Assembly (NCBI RefSeq): GCF_001278755.1 | Contig: NZ_CP012601.1 | Span: 3,224,154 to 3,288,153, forward strand | Reading direction: 5' to 3' | DNA length: 64,000 nt | Origin: Bacillus sp. FJAT-22090 | GTDB lineage: Bacteria > Bacillota > Bacilli > Bacillales_A > Planococcaceae | In this document: positions 1 through 7,898 of the stretch, one piece after another | Position numbering within the stretch: the stretch's first letter is position 1 | Layout of the letters: the number at the start of each line of letters is the position of its first letter | Program-made: the position numbers and the translations under genes | The notes under the pieces: model-generated | Told to the model about the DNA's origin: nothing | Database searches by the model: none | Seen by the model: only the letters and a program-made list of their open reading frames with translations

Positions 1-63
1 ATTTGGGAAGATGACATTACCGCATCAGTTAATGAAGCTTGTGCTCGTGGAGCAGATTTATAG
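1..63 (+). CDS. 3' end of an unidentified gene (partial)
   Basis: The first codon of the window is in frame with a stop at 61-63, giving the last 20 residues of a protein that begins upstream. The tail (ending ACARGADL) is too short for me to assign a family. It is followed within about 20 bases by a copy of the repeat described at 80-110, which probably lies in its terminator region. Confidence 0.5.
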   Translation: MWEDDITASVNEACARGADL

Positions 64-79
64 AGCGTTTCGGATTATT

Positions 80-110
80 AAGGGAGAACCGTATCATAAG
101 TGAGGTTTTT
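80..110 (+). repeat. Intergenic palindromic repeat, copy 1 (truncated)
   Basis: This stretch carries the core GAACCGTATCATAA followed by a GTGAGGTTTTT arm. The same core occurs at about 3085, 4020 and 7545. This copy lacks the 5' arm seen in the copies at 3057 and 3997. Confidence 0.6.
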
Positions 111-283
111 AGAAAAAGTTTGATGGGAGAAGTGCTATTTTGATTTTTGAGTGACTAGATGAACATTTGTAACATGAATGGTTGTTTTTGTTCAATCAGG
201 ATTTTCTTATCAAAATGAAAAAAATCCTGATTGAACACAACTACAAAAAATGGTTGAATCCTCCATATGCACTTTTGTTGACT

Positions 284-748
284 TTAATATTCGCCTTTAA
301 TTACAAAAAATGAGCCTCGAATTGTTCCAGCAAGTTTAGACTTCTGCCTAGCAAACTTAAACTTTCCTTCTAATTCCTTTGGTACTTCCATCCCCTCAGA
401 AAGCTTAAAACCAACGGCCCGTTTCTTAGGGTCATCAACCGTATACATGACGTTGATCGCAAGACCATCCTCATAAAAGACGTAGGCAAATTTGATATTT
501 TCCACTTGAAAACGTGAAGTCTCTAAAGGTTTGGCAGCAAACTCAATTTCACGTTCTTCTTTCAAAATTCGGTTCACATAATCAAGGGTCTCCTGACTTT
601 CGCTAGCAGGTACAACCGTAAATTCATGCTTATATTTGTTCATAAAGTAACGGGCCTCGTTCGCACGTAAACCAGCAAGCGCTTCTACTACAGGTGAAGA
701 CTCTAAATCAACCGTAGACACATTTTTAAAATCAACTACATAGGACAT
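284..748 (-). CDS. Conserved hypothetical protein, 154 aa
   Basis: I do not recognise the family. The protein is soluble, with no signal peptide or membrane segment, and has alternating charged and beta-strand-like stretches. I place the start at the ATG at 748 because GGAGG lies 8 bases upstream; the longer reading frame (to 763) would start inside that ribosome binding site. It is the last gene of a minus-strand cluster with the DoxX-like gene and an effector-binding gene, and a 15-codon fossil of a second effector-binding gene lies directly upstream. This suggests that it shares the operon headed by the gene at 1328-1807. Confidence 0.7.
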   Translation of the reverse strand: MSYVVDFKNVSTVDLESSPVVEALAGLRANEARYFMNKYKHEFTVVPASESQETLDYVNRILKEEREIEFAAKPLETSRFQVENIKFAYVFYEDGLAINVMYTVDDPKKRAVGFKLSEGMEVPKELEGKFKFARQKSKLAGTIRGSFFVIKGEY

Positions 749-763
749 TTCCCAACCCTCCAT

Positions 764-808
764 TTATCTTTTTTTAACAACAGGAATCCACATTTCACCA
801 AAAAGTCC
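764..808 (-). pseudogene. C-terminal fossil of a GyrI-like effector-binding gene
   Basis: Fifteen codons on the minus strand read GLFGEMWIPVVKKR-stop. They closely match the C-terminal end of the intact gene at 1328-1807, which ends GLVFGEMWIPVVRK. There is no start codon or ribosome binding site. The fragment lies between the DoxX-like gene and the next gene. The simplest reading is that a tandem copy of the effector-binding gene once sat here and was almost wholly deleted. Confidence 0.85.
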
Positions 809-816
809 AACCCTCT

Positions 817-1239
817 TTATAGTTTGCGGCTCTTCGGACGCAGCGCCCATGAAGCGATATTGAGTGCAGCGTATGAAAGAGGAAGGATAACATGAAACCC
901 GTATTCACCATAATCGTTAGCAAACGCATGAGACAAAGCCGCACCAGTCATTAAAAAGAAGAGACCAGCGTGAGCCCATTCTTTAAGTCTAGGAAAGCGT
1001 GGCACGACGATAGCGATGACTCCAAGTATTTTCCAAGTCCCAAGAATATTCGTGATGTATAATGGGTAACCAATATTCGTCACTAACTCAATGTTTCCCC
1101 CCAATTGCATCAGTTGCCCGATACCACTTAACGTAATCGATCCTGCGAGTAGTAATGTGACTGACCAATATGCAATCAAATTTCCATTGAGCTGGGTTTC
1201 TAACTTCGCGGTTGTTTCCGCACCAATAACCTTACTCAT
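817..1239 (-). CDS. DoxX-like integral membrane protein, 140 aa
   Basis: This small membrane protein has four predicted hydrophobic helices (roughly residues 22-44, 58-80, 84-105 and 110-130). The motif TNILGTWKILG and the length fit the DoxX-like family (DoxX_2), whose members are often near stress or redox genes but whose biochemistry is mostly unknown. The start chosen is the ATG at 1239, preceded by AGGAGGGATCAA; the in-frame ATG at 1257 has no such site. It lies between two minus-strand genes and is probably co-transcribed with the effector-binding gene upstream. Confidence 0.8.
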   Translation of the reverse strand: MSKVIGAETTAKLETQLNGNLIAYWSVTLLLAGSITLSGIGQLMQLGGNIELVTNIGYPLYITNILGTWKILGVIAIVVPRFPRLKEWAHAGLFFLMTGAALSHAFANDYGEYGFHVILPLSYAALNIASWALRPKSRKL

Positions 1240-1327
1240 TTGATCCCTCCTAATCATTGTTTTAAGTGAAAACTTATTAAACGTTACAAATTTTCTAAAT
1301 AATCAACTCCTAAATAGACACCTCCCT

Positions 1328-1807
1328 TTATTTCCTAACAACAGGAATCCACATTTCACCAAATACTAAGCCGTTTCGCTGCCCCATCACAACAGCTGTA
1401 TTTGGGCCACCAACATAGGCAACATTATTTGCTTCTGGCAAGGCTTCTCCAAAGGCAATGCCAGTAAGTTTGTTACTCAACTCTTCATCTGTATTCGCTT
1501 CCCCTTTAACAACGAGGTATTCTCCCTTAGGAAATTGGATAACTCTAGTTGCTTCAGGTAATGTTCCCTCTGTCATGACACCAGCATAATGCATCATCTT
1601 GTTATTCACGGCTTCGTTAACGACGAAAATGTATTCATTTGTGGCTAGGGCTTTTAACGTGTCAAGCCGTCCATCTTGTTTGACTGACTGCCAAAAGTCT
1701 GACTTTTCCTTGTTTATGCCAGCATAGTCTGTGTAATCGCTCGTAAGCTCAGTTCCCAAACCTAAAACGATAAAGCTGTCTTTTTCTTCTAAAGTATAAT
1801 TTGCCAT
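1328..1807 (-). CDS. GyrI-like effector-binding domain protein (AraC_E_bind type)
   Basis: At 159 aa this is a stand-alone effector-binding domain of the GyrI/SOUL-like fold, the ligand-binding half of BmrR- and Rob-type regulators. The C-terminal GLVFGEMWIPV strand is typical. Stand-alone copies bind small hydrophobic molecules and may sequester or process them. There is no DNA-binding domain. The ATG at 1807 is preferred because AGGAAGG lies 8 bases before it; a TTG two codons earlier is too close to that site. It is divergent from the WYL regulator at 1919 across a 111-bp region, so that protein is a likely regulator of this cluster. Confidence 0.8.
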   Translation of the reverse strand: MANYTLEEKDSFIVLGLGTELTSDYTDYAGINKEKSDFWQSVKQDGRLDTLKALATNEYIFVVNEAVNNKMMHYAGVMTEGTLPEATRVIQFPKGEYLVVKGEANTDEELSNKLTGIAFGEALPEANNVAYVGGPNTAVVMGQRNGLVFGEMWIPVVRK

Positions 1808-1918
1808 TTTCAAAACCTTCCTCTTTTTTAAAATTTATCAAATGATTTATCTTTTCACTTGATGAGTTTATAATAGTCTTTAATAGTGTCAAAAAATGAT
1901 ACTGTTTAGGAGGTCCAG

Positions 1919-2881
1919 ATGAAAAAAGTTGAACGGATTAATATCATCATGCGGTATATCAACAACCGATCCCACTTTACAATTTCTGAGATCATGCAAG
2001 AATTTAACATCTCTCGTTCAACCGCTATTAGAGATATCAGAGAAATTGAAGCCATGGGGATGCCCCTTGTTGCTGAAGTTGGAAGGGATGGGGGCTATTT
2101 TGTCATGAACAATTCTGTCCTGCCCACTGTCCGCTTCACCGATAATGAGATTAAAGCTCTCTTTATTGCCTTTATGGCCACAAGAAATCAACAACTCCCT
2201 TATCTAAAGAGCCGTCAGTCTTTAGCTGAAAAATTACTAGGCCTCATTTCAGAAAACCAGCAAGATGACCTCGTTCTTTTAAATCAAATCTTGCTTTTTG
2301 AAGGAACTAACCCTAATAATCCCGACCTACTTGATCTGTCAGACCTCCCCCATCCTATTTTAGAAAAACTTATCCAAATCCTTCTTTTGGATCGCTATTT
2401 ATTGATTACTATCGAAGAAGAGAAGATAGTAAAGACTTATCCAATTTATCTCTTGCACCTTTATCGTGAAAAAAGCCTTTGGCTGATTGAAGGATTTGAC
2501 TTAAAAGAAGAGAATAGGGGGATTTTTCCTGTCGACAATCTCACCAATGTCGAGCCATACCCTACGAAAAAAAGATTAAGTAAGAAAAATATTTTAGAAA
2601 AACTAAGTAAGCAGGAAGAAGTAATCAACCTTGTCCTTGAACTTGGTCCAAAGGCAATTGCCCAGTTCAAAAAATACCATCCTTTAAAAGTTTCAATTTC
2701 CTATACAAATCCTTACCAAACCACAGCCATTCTAAAGACTTTTATCAATGTTAATAATTCAGGAGAATTGACCGAAATAACAAATTGGCTGCTTTTCCTA
2801 GGCGAGGATATCAAGGTCAGGGAAGTGCCAGAAGAAGTCTTAGAAGGTTTACATGAGAGAGTATGTTTATTCTGCCCTTAA
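1919..2881 (+). CDS. YafY-type transcriptional regulator (HTH + WYL domain)
   Basis: The protein has 320 aa. Residues about 5-60 form a winged helix-turn-helix (HTH_11, with the recognition region FNISRSTAIRDIREIE), and the rest fits a WYL-type ligand-sensing domain followed by a C-terminal WCX-like extension. This is the layout of YafY-family repressors. AGGAGGTCCAG precedes the ATG. It is transcribed divergently from the effector-binding/DoxX cluster, which is its most likely target; that link rests on position only. Confidence 0.85.
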   Translation: MKKVERINIIMRYINNRSHFTISEIMQEFNISRSTAIRDIREIEAMGMPLVAEVGRDGGYFVMNNSVLPTVRFTDNEIKALFIAFMATRNQQLPYLKSRQSLAEKLLGLISENQQDDLVLLNQILLFEGTNPNNPDLLDLSDLPHPILEKLIQILLLDRYLLITIEEEKIVKTYPIYLLHLYREKSLWLIEGFDLKEENRGIFPVDNLTNVEPYPTKKRLSKKNILEKLSKQEEVINLVLELGPKAIAQFKKYHPLKVSISYTNPYQTTAILKTFINVNNSGELTEITNWLLFLGEDIKVREVPEEVLEGLHERVCLFCP

Positions 2882-3056
2882 GCAATGCGGTTAAAAGCCA
2901 AATAATTTTGAGCTTGGCCAATTGCAGTGCCTCTCAATTTTGCACACATTGGGGAGATATATACTTCTGATTAGTGTAAATACTTTGAGAGGTTAATAGC
3001 ATTTTTATCAGTACTGTTCTTTATTGAATTTCTAGTAAAATCATTTTAACAAAAAA

Positions 3057-3117
3057 GGTAAAAACCTCATTTAGATGTGTTACGGTGAACCGTATCATAA
3101 AAAAGGCGTTTTTTTAT
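3057..3117. repeat. Intergenic palindromic repeat, copy 2
   Basis: It consists of a 5' arm AAAACCTCATTTAGA, the perfect inner palindrome ACGGT-GA-ACCGT, then ATCATAA and a T-rich tail. The copies at 80, 3997 and 7524 share the core. The 428-bp gap 2882-3309 otherwise holds only this repeat, the terminator at 3135 and AT-rich DNA. Confidence 0.75.
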
Positions 3118-3134
3118 TTGTTGAATAGATAAGC

Positions 3135-3170
3135 AAAGTATGCAAAATTCTTTATTTTGCATACTTTTTC
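3135..3170. terminator. Strong intrinsic terminator (14-bp perfect stem)
   Basis: AAAGTATGCAAAAT pairs perfectly with ATTTTGCATACTTT across a 5-base loop, followed by more T. It lies about 250 bp after the WYL regulator and 160 bp before the LURP-one gene, so it isolates the two. Confidence 0.8.
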
Positions 3171-3333
3171 GTATAGAAGGTATTTCGATATAATACGTTG
3201 AATATATATAATAAATATTTTTTTCTCTTTAGCAAATTTTATTAAACAAAATTCAAAATAACATTCTTATCACTATTAAGAACTATGGTGAGATCGGTTC
3301 TTTAATAATATGCTATATCGAAGGAGGCGTAGT

Positions 3334-3831
3334 ATGAAGCAACTTTATATAAAGCAGAAGGTATTCAGTCTAAGTGGCAAATTTACGGTAAAAGATCAGC
3401 AGGAGAAGGATGTCTATTACGTGGAGGGCAGTTTTATGCAGATTCCAAAGACTTTCTCCATTATGAATACAACAAGAGATGAAGTCGCGCTTATTACGAA
3501 AAAGGTGTTTAGCTTTTTACCTAAGTTTTTTGTTGAGGTGAATGGTCGAGAGGTGTTAACGATTAAGAAGGAGTTTTCTTTCTTTAAAGCACGCTATACG
3601 ATTGATGCTGCAGACATTGAGGTACACGGTAACTGGTGGGATATGGATTTTCAGGTTTTACAGCATGGTGTAGTCATAGGTAAAGTGAACAAGGAGTGGT
3701 TCACTTGGGGTGATAGCTACAAGGTTCAAATATTAAATGAGGAGATGGAGGCTATCATTATTGCGTTCGTTGTCGCAATTGATTGTGTGAAAGCTGACCA
3801 AGCAGCTGCATCCTCAGCAGCGGCGACCTAA
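3334..3831 (+). CDS. LURP-one-related protein (YxjI-like), 165 aa
   Basis: The protein matches the LURP-one-related/YxjI family, which has a tubby-like beta-barrel fold. The N-terminus KQLYIKQKVFSLSGKFTV and the later VNKEWFTWGDSYKV strand are typical. The biochemical role of bacterial members is not established; membrane or lipid association has been proposed from the fold. The ATG at 3334 follows AGGAGGCGTAGT, whereas the upstream in-frame ATG at 3310 has no site. It ends in an Ala-rich tail. It stands alone, bounded by terminators. Confidence 0.88.
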   Translation: MKQLYIKQKVFSLSGKFTVKDQQEKDVYYVEGSFMQIPKTFSIMNTTRDEVALITKKVFSFLPKFFVEVNGREVLTIKKEFSFFKARYTIDAADIEVHGNWWDMDFQVLQHGVVIGKVNKEWFTWGDSYKVQILNEEMEAIIIAFVVAIDCVKADQAAASSAAAT

Positions 3832-3916
3832 TGTAAGGATTTACAATGTAAAATGCTGACGCGTTTACTTTAGATATTCAAAATTATAAATAACAGTTGA
3901 AATACATCAAATAAGT

Positions 3917-3948
3917 AGGGAAATCATAAACGAATTCCCTCTTTTTTT
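3917..3948 (+). terminator. Intrinsic terminator after the LURP-one gene
   Basis: AGGGAA pairs with TTCCCT across a 12-base loop and is followed by a run of T. It lies 86 bp after the stop of the gene at 3334-3831. Confidence 0.6.
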
Positions 3949-3996
3949 ATTGAGTTGTAATGAGAATATTTACATGATAACTGGATTAATTTTATA

Positions 3997-4052
3997 AAAC
4001 CGCATTTAGAATACTTACGGTGAACCCTACCATAAGTAGGTGCGGTTTTTCT
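3997..4052. repeat. Intergenic palindromic repeat, copy 3 (most complete)
   Basis: The outer arms AAAACCGCA and TGCGGTTTTT are complementary and enclose TTTAGA, the TACGGTGAACC core and CATAAGTAGG. The unit can therefore fold into one long stem ending in a T run, so it may act as a terminator. The 437-bp gap 3832-4268 otherwise holds two hairpin terminators and no gene. Confidence 0.75.
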
Positions 4053-4145
4053 TAATAATAAATTTCCATTAAACCAACAGGGTACAAATAAGATAGTTAC
4101 ATAAATTTATTTAATTATGAGTTTATAGAGAGCATAGACTTTAGA

Positions 4146-4178
4146 AAAGTGAAGCAGATAGCTTCACTTTTTTTGTTT
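4146..4178. terminator. Intrinsic terminator hairpin
   Basis: AAAGTGAAGC pairs perfectly with GCTTCACTTT across a 5-base loop, followed by TTTTGTTTT. It lies about 90 bp before the start of the PEP-mutase-like gene, with no gene just upstream. It could end read-through transcription or a short untranslated RNA. Confidence 0.7.
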
Positions 4179-4268
4179 TATAAGACAGACCATAAGAGCA
4201 AGAATGAGGACGAAATGAAGATTGATTGCTTGTTAAAATGAATTCAACGAACATTAGGAGGAAATAAA

Positions 4269-5039
4269 ATGAACAAGATTCAGGAATTCAAAGAGATGCA
4301 TTTTTCAAATGATATATTATTTCTAGGCAACGCTTGGGATTTACTTTCAGCCTTAACACTTGAAAAAGCAGGATTCAAAGCCATAGGAACAACCAGTTGG
4401 GGTATTGCAAACTCACTAGGATTTTCAGATGGAGAATTAATTGATTTTGATAGACATCTAGGAATCCTCAAAACCATAGTAGAGAATGTGAAAATTCCTG
4501 TTTCAGCCGATATTGAGGCTGGGTATAGCGAAGACACTAACATGATTATTGATAATGTTTTAAGGACGGCCGATGTGGGGGTAGTGGGTATCAATATTGA
4601 AGATTCATTGAAAAAATCAATTGGCTTAAGAGAGGTTTCAGCGCACGGTCACCTTCTGGAGAAAATAAGGATAGCATTGGACCAGAATGGTTATAAAGAT
4701 TTTTATATTAACGCTAGAACAGATACTTATTTTCAATTGCAAAATCCTATAATAGAAACAATCGAACGAGGGAAGGCATATGTTGAGAGTGGCGTTAGTG
4801 GGATTTTTGTTCCTGGCTTGAAAGAGCATGACGAGATCAAAGAAATCACCATGAATGTAAATGCTCCACTAAATGTATTATCTTTACCTGGACTAACAAA
4901 TTGTAATAAGCTTAAAGAATTAGGCGTGAGGAGATTTAGTTTTGGGAATGCCCTATCTGATAAAGTAAACGCTTATTTAGAAAAGAATGCGGATGAATTA
5001 CTAGCGTATATGGATACTTCTCATTTGTATGAGAACTAG
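4269..5039 (+). CDS. Isocitrate lyase/PEP mutase family enzyme
   Basis: This is a 256-aa TIM-barrel protein of the ICL/PEPM superfamily. Family features visible are GTTSWGIANSLGFSDGE near residue 40, the metal-site region PVSADIEAGY near 80, VGINIEDS near 105 and NARTDTY near 145. Members cleave or form C-C or P-C bonds next to a carboxylate (methylisocitrate lyase, carboxyvinyl-carboxyphosphonate mutase, oxaloacetate hydrolase). I cannot tell which reaction applies. AGGAGGAAATAAA precedes the ATG. The gene is 28 bp upstream of the broken adaA and reads the same way, so it may be part of that operon. Confidence 0.85.
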   Translation: MNKIQEFKEMHFSNDILFLGNAWDLLSALTLEKAGFKAIGTTSWGIANSLGFSDGELIDFDRHLGILKTIVENVKIPVSADIEAGYSEDTNMIIDNVLRTADVGVVGINIEDSLKKSIGLREVSAHGHLLEKIRIALDQNGYKDFYINARTDTYFQLQNPIIETIERGKAYVESGVSGIFVPGLKEHDEIKEITMNVNAPLNVLSLPGLTNCNKLKELGVRRFSFGNALSDKVNAYLEKNADELLAYMDTSHLYEN

Positions 5040-5067
5040 TATAAGTGCAGAAAGGATGGTGGAATAA

Positions 5068-5630
5068 ATGGTGATAAAAATCAACCTTTCATTTGAAGAG
5101 ATGTGGGAGAAAATTATCGCTTGTGATCGTAAATATGATGGTCTATTTTTTACGGCGGTAAAAACAACGAAAATTTACTGCCGTCCTTCTTGCAGATCAA
5201 GGAAGCCCAAAAAGGTAAATGTGGAATTTTACTATGAGATCAATGCAGTTGAAGAAGCAGGTTTTCGCCCTTGCAAAAGATGTCAGCCTGAAATTGAACA
5301 ATCACCACATATTGAGATTGTTAAAAAAATTATTACGCTTCTAGTCAATCATTATAAGCAAAAAATAGTATTAAAAGATATAGCGGATCAAGTCGGTTTA
5401 AGCCCTTATTATCTAGAACGCTTATTAAACAAGAAACCTCCGAAACTCCGCGTACTTATCTGGAAAAAATACGCATCGATAAAGCAGCCTATCTTCTTAA
5501 AAGTACAAAAATGTCGAACCTTGAGATTTGCTATGAGGTCGGCTTCCAAAGCCCTTCCAATTTTTATAAAGTGTTCCGAAGTTTTAACAACTGTTCACCT
5601 AGCGAATATAGAAAGGTGATTCCAAAATGA
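5068..5630 (+). pseudogene. adaA: AdaA-type methylphosphotriester-DNA methyltransferase/regulator, frameshifted
   Basis: The N-terminal domain has the four zinc cysteines of Ada (CRPSC near residue 38 and CKRC near 69), the first being the methyl acceptor. It is followed by an AraC-type helix-turn-helix. Reading frame is lost near 5425: TTATTAAAC stands where the family needs a Leu-Phe-Lys codon run, as if one T were missing. From there a second frame encodes the normal remainder (TPRTYLEKIRIDKAAYLLK, then VGFQSPSNFYKVFRSF) to a TGA at 5628-5630. The in-frame protein instead stops at 5619 with a nonsense tail. Either the regulator is inactive or this is a single-base sequencing error. Its normal job is to sense alkylated DNA and induce the repair genes downstream. 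Confidence 0.9.
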
Positions 5631-5797
5631 ATTGGACTGATCACGAATCTTATATAAAAATTGTTCCTCCAAATGAATTTATTTTTGATGAGTGTTTAAT
5701 TTTTTTAGGGAGATCTAATCAGGAAGTGCTTCATCAAATAAAAGACGGAGCTGTATATAAACTAATAAAAATTAAAGACGCTAGTGAAGGATGGTAG
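5627..5797 (+). pseudogene. Truncated AlkA-like DNA-3-methyladenine glycosylase (N-terminal 56 codons)
   Basis: An ATG overlaps the restored adaA stop (ATGA at 5627-5630) and opens a 56-codon frame. The sequence VPPNEFIFDECLIFLGRSNQE, then HQIKDGAVYKL resembles the N-terminal domain of Bacillus AlkA-type glycosylases, which are normally about 290 aa. No helix-hairpin-helix or catalytic domain follows; the next gene starts 36 bp later. A deletion appears to have removed the rest. The gene order adaA-alkA-ogt is the classic adaptive-response arrangement, which supports the reading. Confidence 0.7.
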
Positions 5798-5832
5798 GCA
5801 TATGCTACCTATTATCTTTGGAGGTCATTATT

Positions 5833-6321
5833 ATGACGAAAAAATATAGATTAGACTATGAATCACCGATTGGCATAATAGAAATAATTGGTACTCGTGA
5901 AGTTATCAATTCTATACTGTTTTCTGAAGAGGATAATAAAGAGAATTCATTACAAGCTGAAACCCCTCCGCTTTTAACAGAATGCTACAACCAACTTGAC
6001 GAATATTTTAGGGGACTTCGCCAAGAATTTACATTCCCATATCAATTTGAAGGGACTGACTTTCAAAAAACAGTATGGAACGATTTAACAAAAATATCTT
6101 ACGCTAATGCGGTATCTTATAAGGATATAGCTATTTCCATCGGAAATGAAAAGGCAATCAGAGCAGTAGGGAGGGCAAATGGGAAAAACAAGTTAAGCAT
6201 TGTCATTCCTTGTCATCGAATTATCGGTTCTACAGGAAAATTAACAGGTTATGCAGGTGGTCTATGGAGAAAGGAATGGCTGCTTAAGCATGAAAAATCT
6301 ATTAGAAGTATCAAGCCTTAA
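5833..6321 (+). CDS. ogt: Methylated-DNA--[protein]-cysteine S-methyltransferase
   Basis: At 162 aa this is an O6-alkylguanine-DNA alkyltransferase (Ogt/AdaB type). The active-site motif is IPCHRIIG, whose cysteine takes the alkyl group in a suicide reaction, followed by GYAGGLWRKEWLL. The N-terminal ribonuclease-like domain is present. The ATG at 5833 is preceded by GGAGGTCATTATT; the longer frame from 5791 overlaps the alkA remnant. It looks fully intact, unlike the two genes upstream, so direct reversal repair probably remains while its AdaA control may be lost. Confidence 0.95.
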   Translation: MTKKYRLDYESPIGIIEIIGTREVINSILFSEEDNKENSLQAETPPLLTECYNQLDEYFRGLRQEFTFPYQFEGTDFQKTVWNDLTKISYANAVSYKDIAISIGNEKAIRAVGRANGKNKLSIVIPCHRIIGSTGKLTGYAGGLWRKEWLLKHEKSIRSIKP

Positions 6322-6353
6322 AAAGTATCTTACCATCGGTGTCCATTTTCTTA

Positions 6354-6396
6354 ACGATCAACCTTTATATATAAATATCTACTAAGGGTTGATCGT
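6354..6396. terminator. Bidirectional terminator hairpin between ogt and an EamA transporter
   Basis: ACGATCAACCTT pairs with AAGGGTTGATCGT across an AT-rich loop. It lies 32 bp after the ogt stop and abuts the stop codon of the convergent EamA gene. Confidence 0.7.
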
Positions 6397-7292
6397 CAAG
6401 AATGCTTTCTTATTGGGAAAAGGTTAGTACCGAGTTCATTTAATCCAATAGCCACTATAATAATAGCCGTGCCTAACCACTGAAGCGGAGTTACTGCTTC
6501 TGACAAAATAAGGCTAGCTGATAGAATTGCGATAGGTAATTCAATGGATGTTAATATATTTGCGATTCCTCCCGAAACTAAAGGTGCACCAACCGCGAAA
6601 AATAATGGTGGTAGGACTGCTCCAAATAAAGAAACCCCTACAGCAGCAGTGAATAACTCTTTCTCCAATGGCAATACAGAGGGAATCTCATGCATAAATA
6701 GGATAAATACTAAAATGGTTGATCCTGTTACCATAAATGAGCTCCGCATCCATGGATCCACATCGACAGCGACCTTTCCACTGAAAAATATAAATCCAGC
6801 ATAAGTGAATGCGGATAGAATTCCAAAAATGAAACCTTTAATAGGAAGGCCTTGTATCTCCCCATTTAAAACATTTGAAGCAAAAAAGACCCCGACTAGG
6901 ATCAAAATAATGGACAATACTGTTACAGGTGCGGGTTTTATTTTGCTGAAAATCCATTCTAAAATGATCCCTATCCAAACGAATTGAAACATTAAAATGA
7001 TGGCCAATGAAGCGGGCAAATATTGCATCGAACCATAATAAAAAATACTTGTTAACCCGATAAAACAACCGGTCATCATTATTTGAAGAACTTTCTTCTT
7101 ATTAAGTCCCTTGATGCTAGAGCGTTTCAATAGCGTAAAAGACCATAATAATATAAAGGAAATCGTCATTTGAACGATATTGATTTGGCCAAGTGTGTAA
7201 CCGTAGCTAAACCCCAATTTAGCAAATATAGGTGTAAAACCAAAAAATGATGCACCTAATAATATATATAAAATACCTTTATTTAATTTCAT
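6396..7292 (-). CDS. EamA/DMT-family transporter
   Basis: The protein has 298 aa with ten hydrophobic helices in two repeats of five, as in EamA drug/metabolite exporters. Typical features are the first helix ILLGASFFGFTPIFAKLG and the second-half ASLILSEAVTPLQWLG. Substrate cannot be read from the sequence; amino acids or their derivatives are common. The ATG at 7292 follows AGGAGGTCTCACA, so the 11 residues upstream in frame are not used. It is monocistronic. Confidence 0.88.
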   Translation of the reverse strand: MKLNKGILYILLGASFFGFTPIFAKLGFSYGYTLGQINIVQMTISFILLWSFTLLKRSSIKGLNKKKVLQIMMTGCFIGLTSIFYYGSMQYLPASLAIILMFQFVWIGIILEWIFSKIKPAPVTVLSIILILVGVFFASNVLNGEIQGLPIKGFIFGILSAFTYAGFIFFSGKVAVDVDPWMRSSFMVTGSTILVFILFMHEIPSVLPLEKELFTAAVGVSLFGAVLPPLFFAVGAPLVSGGIANILTSIELPIAILSASLILSEAVTPLQWLGTAIIIVAIGLNELGTNLFPIRKHS

Positions 7293-7523
7293 TGTGAGAC
7301 CTCCTTGGTGCTTAAAAACAACCATACTATTATATCATAAATAAGGAAGAAAATTGGCTGTGACTATCCCAAATCATTTATGAGCATTAGACTAACTCTT
7401 TACTATTTTTTACTTTTCATACGCTCAGGTGAGAGTAGCTTCAGACAACTCTTCAGTATGTAAAAAACTCGAAAAGTAATTCAGGAATTAGATAGGAAAG
7501 CTCATTGAATTGAATAACCAAAG

Positions 7524-7565
7524 AATCTCATTTTTTTTAGTCACGTAGAACCGCACCATAATCAT
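7524..7565. repeat. Intergenic palindromic repeat, copy 4 (diverged)
   Basis: The core here reads ACGTAGAACCGCACCATAA, behind an AATCTCATTT arm. It matches the copies at 3057 and 3997 but has lost most pairing. The gap 7326-7898 also holds a hairpin at 7584-7614 (AAAGCC..GTTC pairing with GAAC..GGCTTT) and a 41-codon open frame that I do not accept as a gene. Confidence 0.6.
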
Positions 7566-7583
7566 AGATAAGTTTTCATTAAT

Positions 7584-7620
7584 AAAGCCGAGTTCTTAAA
7601 AGGAACGAGGCTTTATAACT
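7584..7620. terminator. Hairpin, possible terminator
   Basis: AAAGCC-GA-GTTC pairs with GAAC-GA-GGCTTT around a short loop, followed by only a weak T tract. No gene lies immediately upstream on either strand. Confidence 0.4.
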
Positions 7621-7898
7621 TTTCTATGGAAATAAGGTGCTGAAATGGATTGGACATCAATTCATGTATGATATAGACGTCCAACATGAGAAACTACATT
7701 CAATACAATTTAATTTAAATGAAGAAATCTATTTATTAATAGGAAAACTCTCTTCTTATTAATTTTTTATGTTAAGGTAATAAATAACAAAAGATTAATT
7801 TTTGAAATTTACTAAGTTAGATAGATCTAGATTTTATTTCATGATAATCTACGTGATTATATATAGATCAATAAAAAAAAGAGGAAGTACCAGTTTGC

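Noticed and set aside
7637-7762. Open frame of 41 codons starting at GTG (VLKWIGHQFMYDID...)
   Set aside because: There is no ribosome binding site and I recognise no family. It may be the tail of a lost gene, but the evidence is too thin to annotate.
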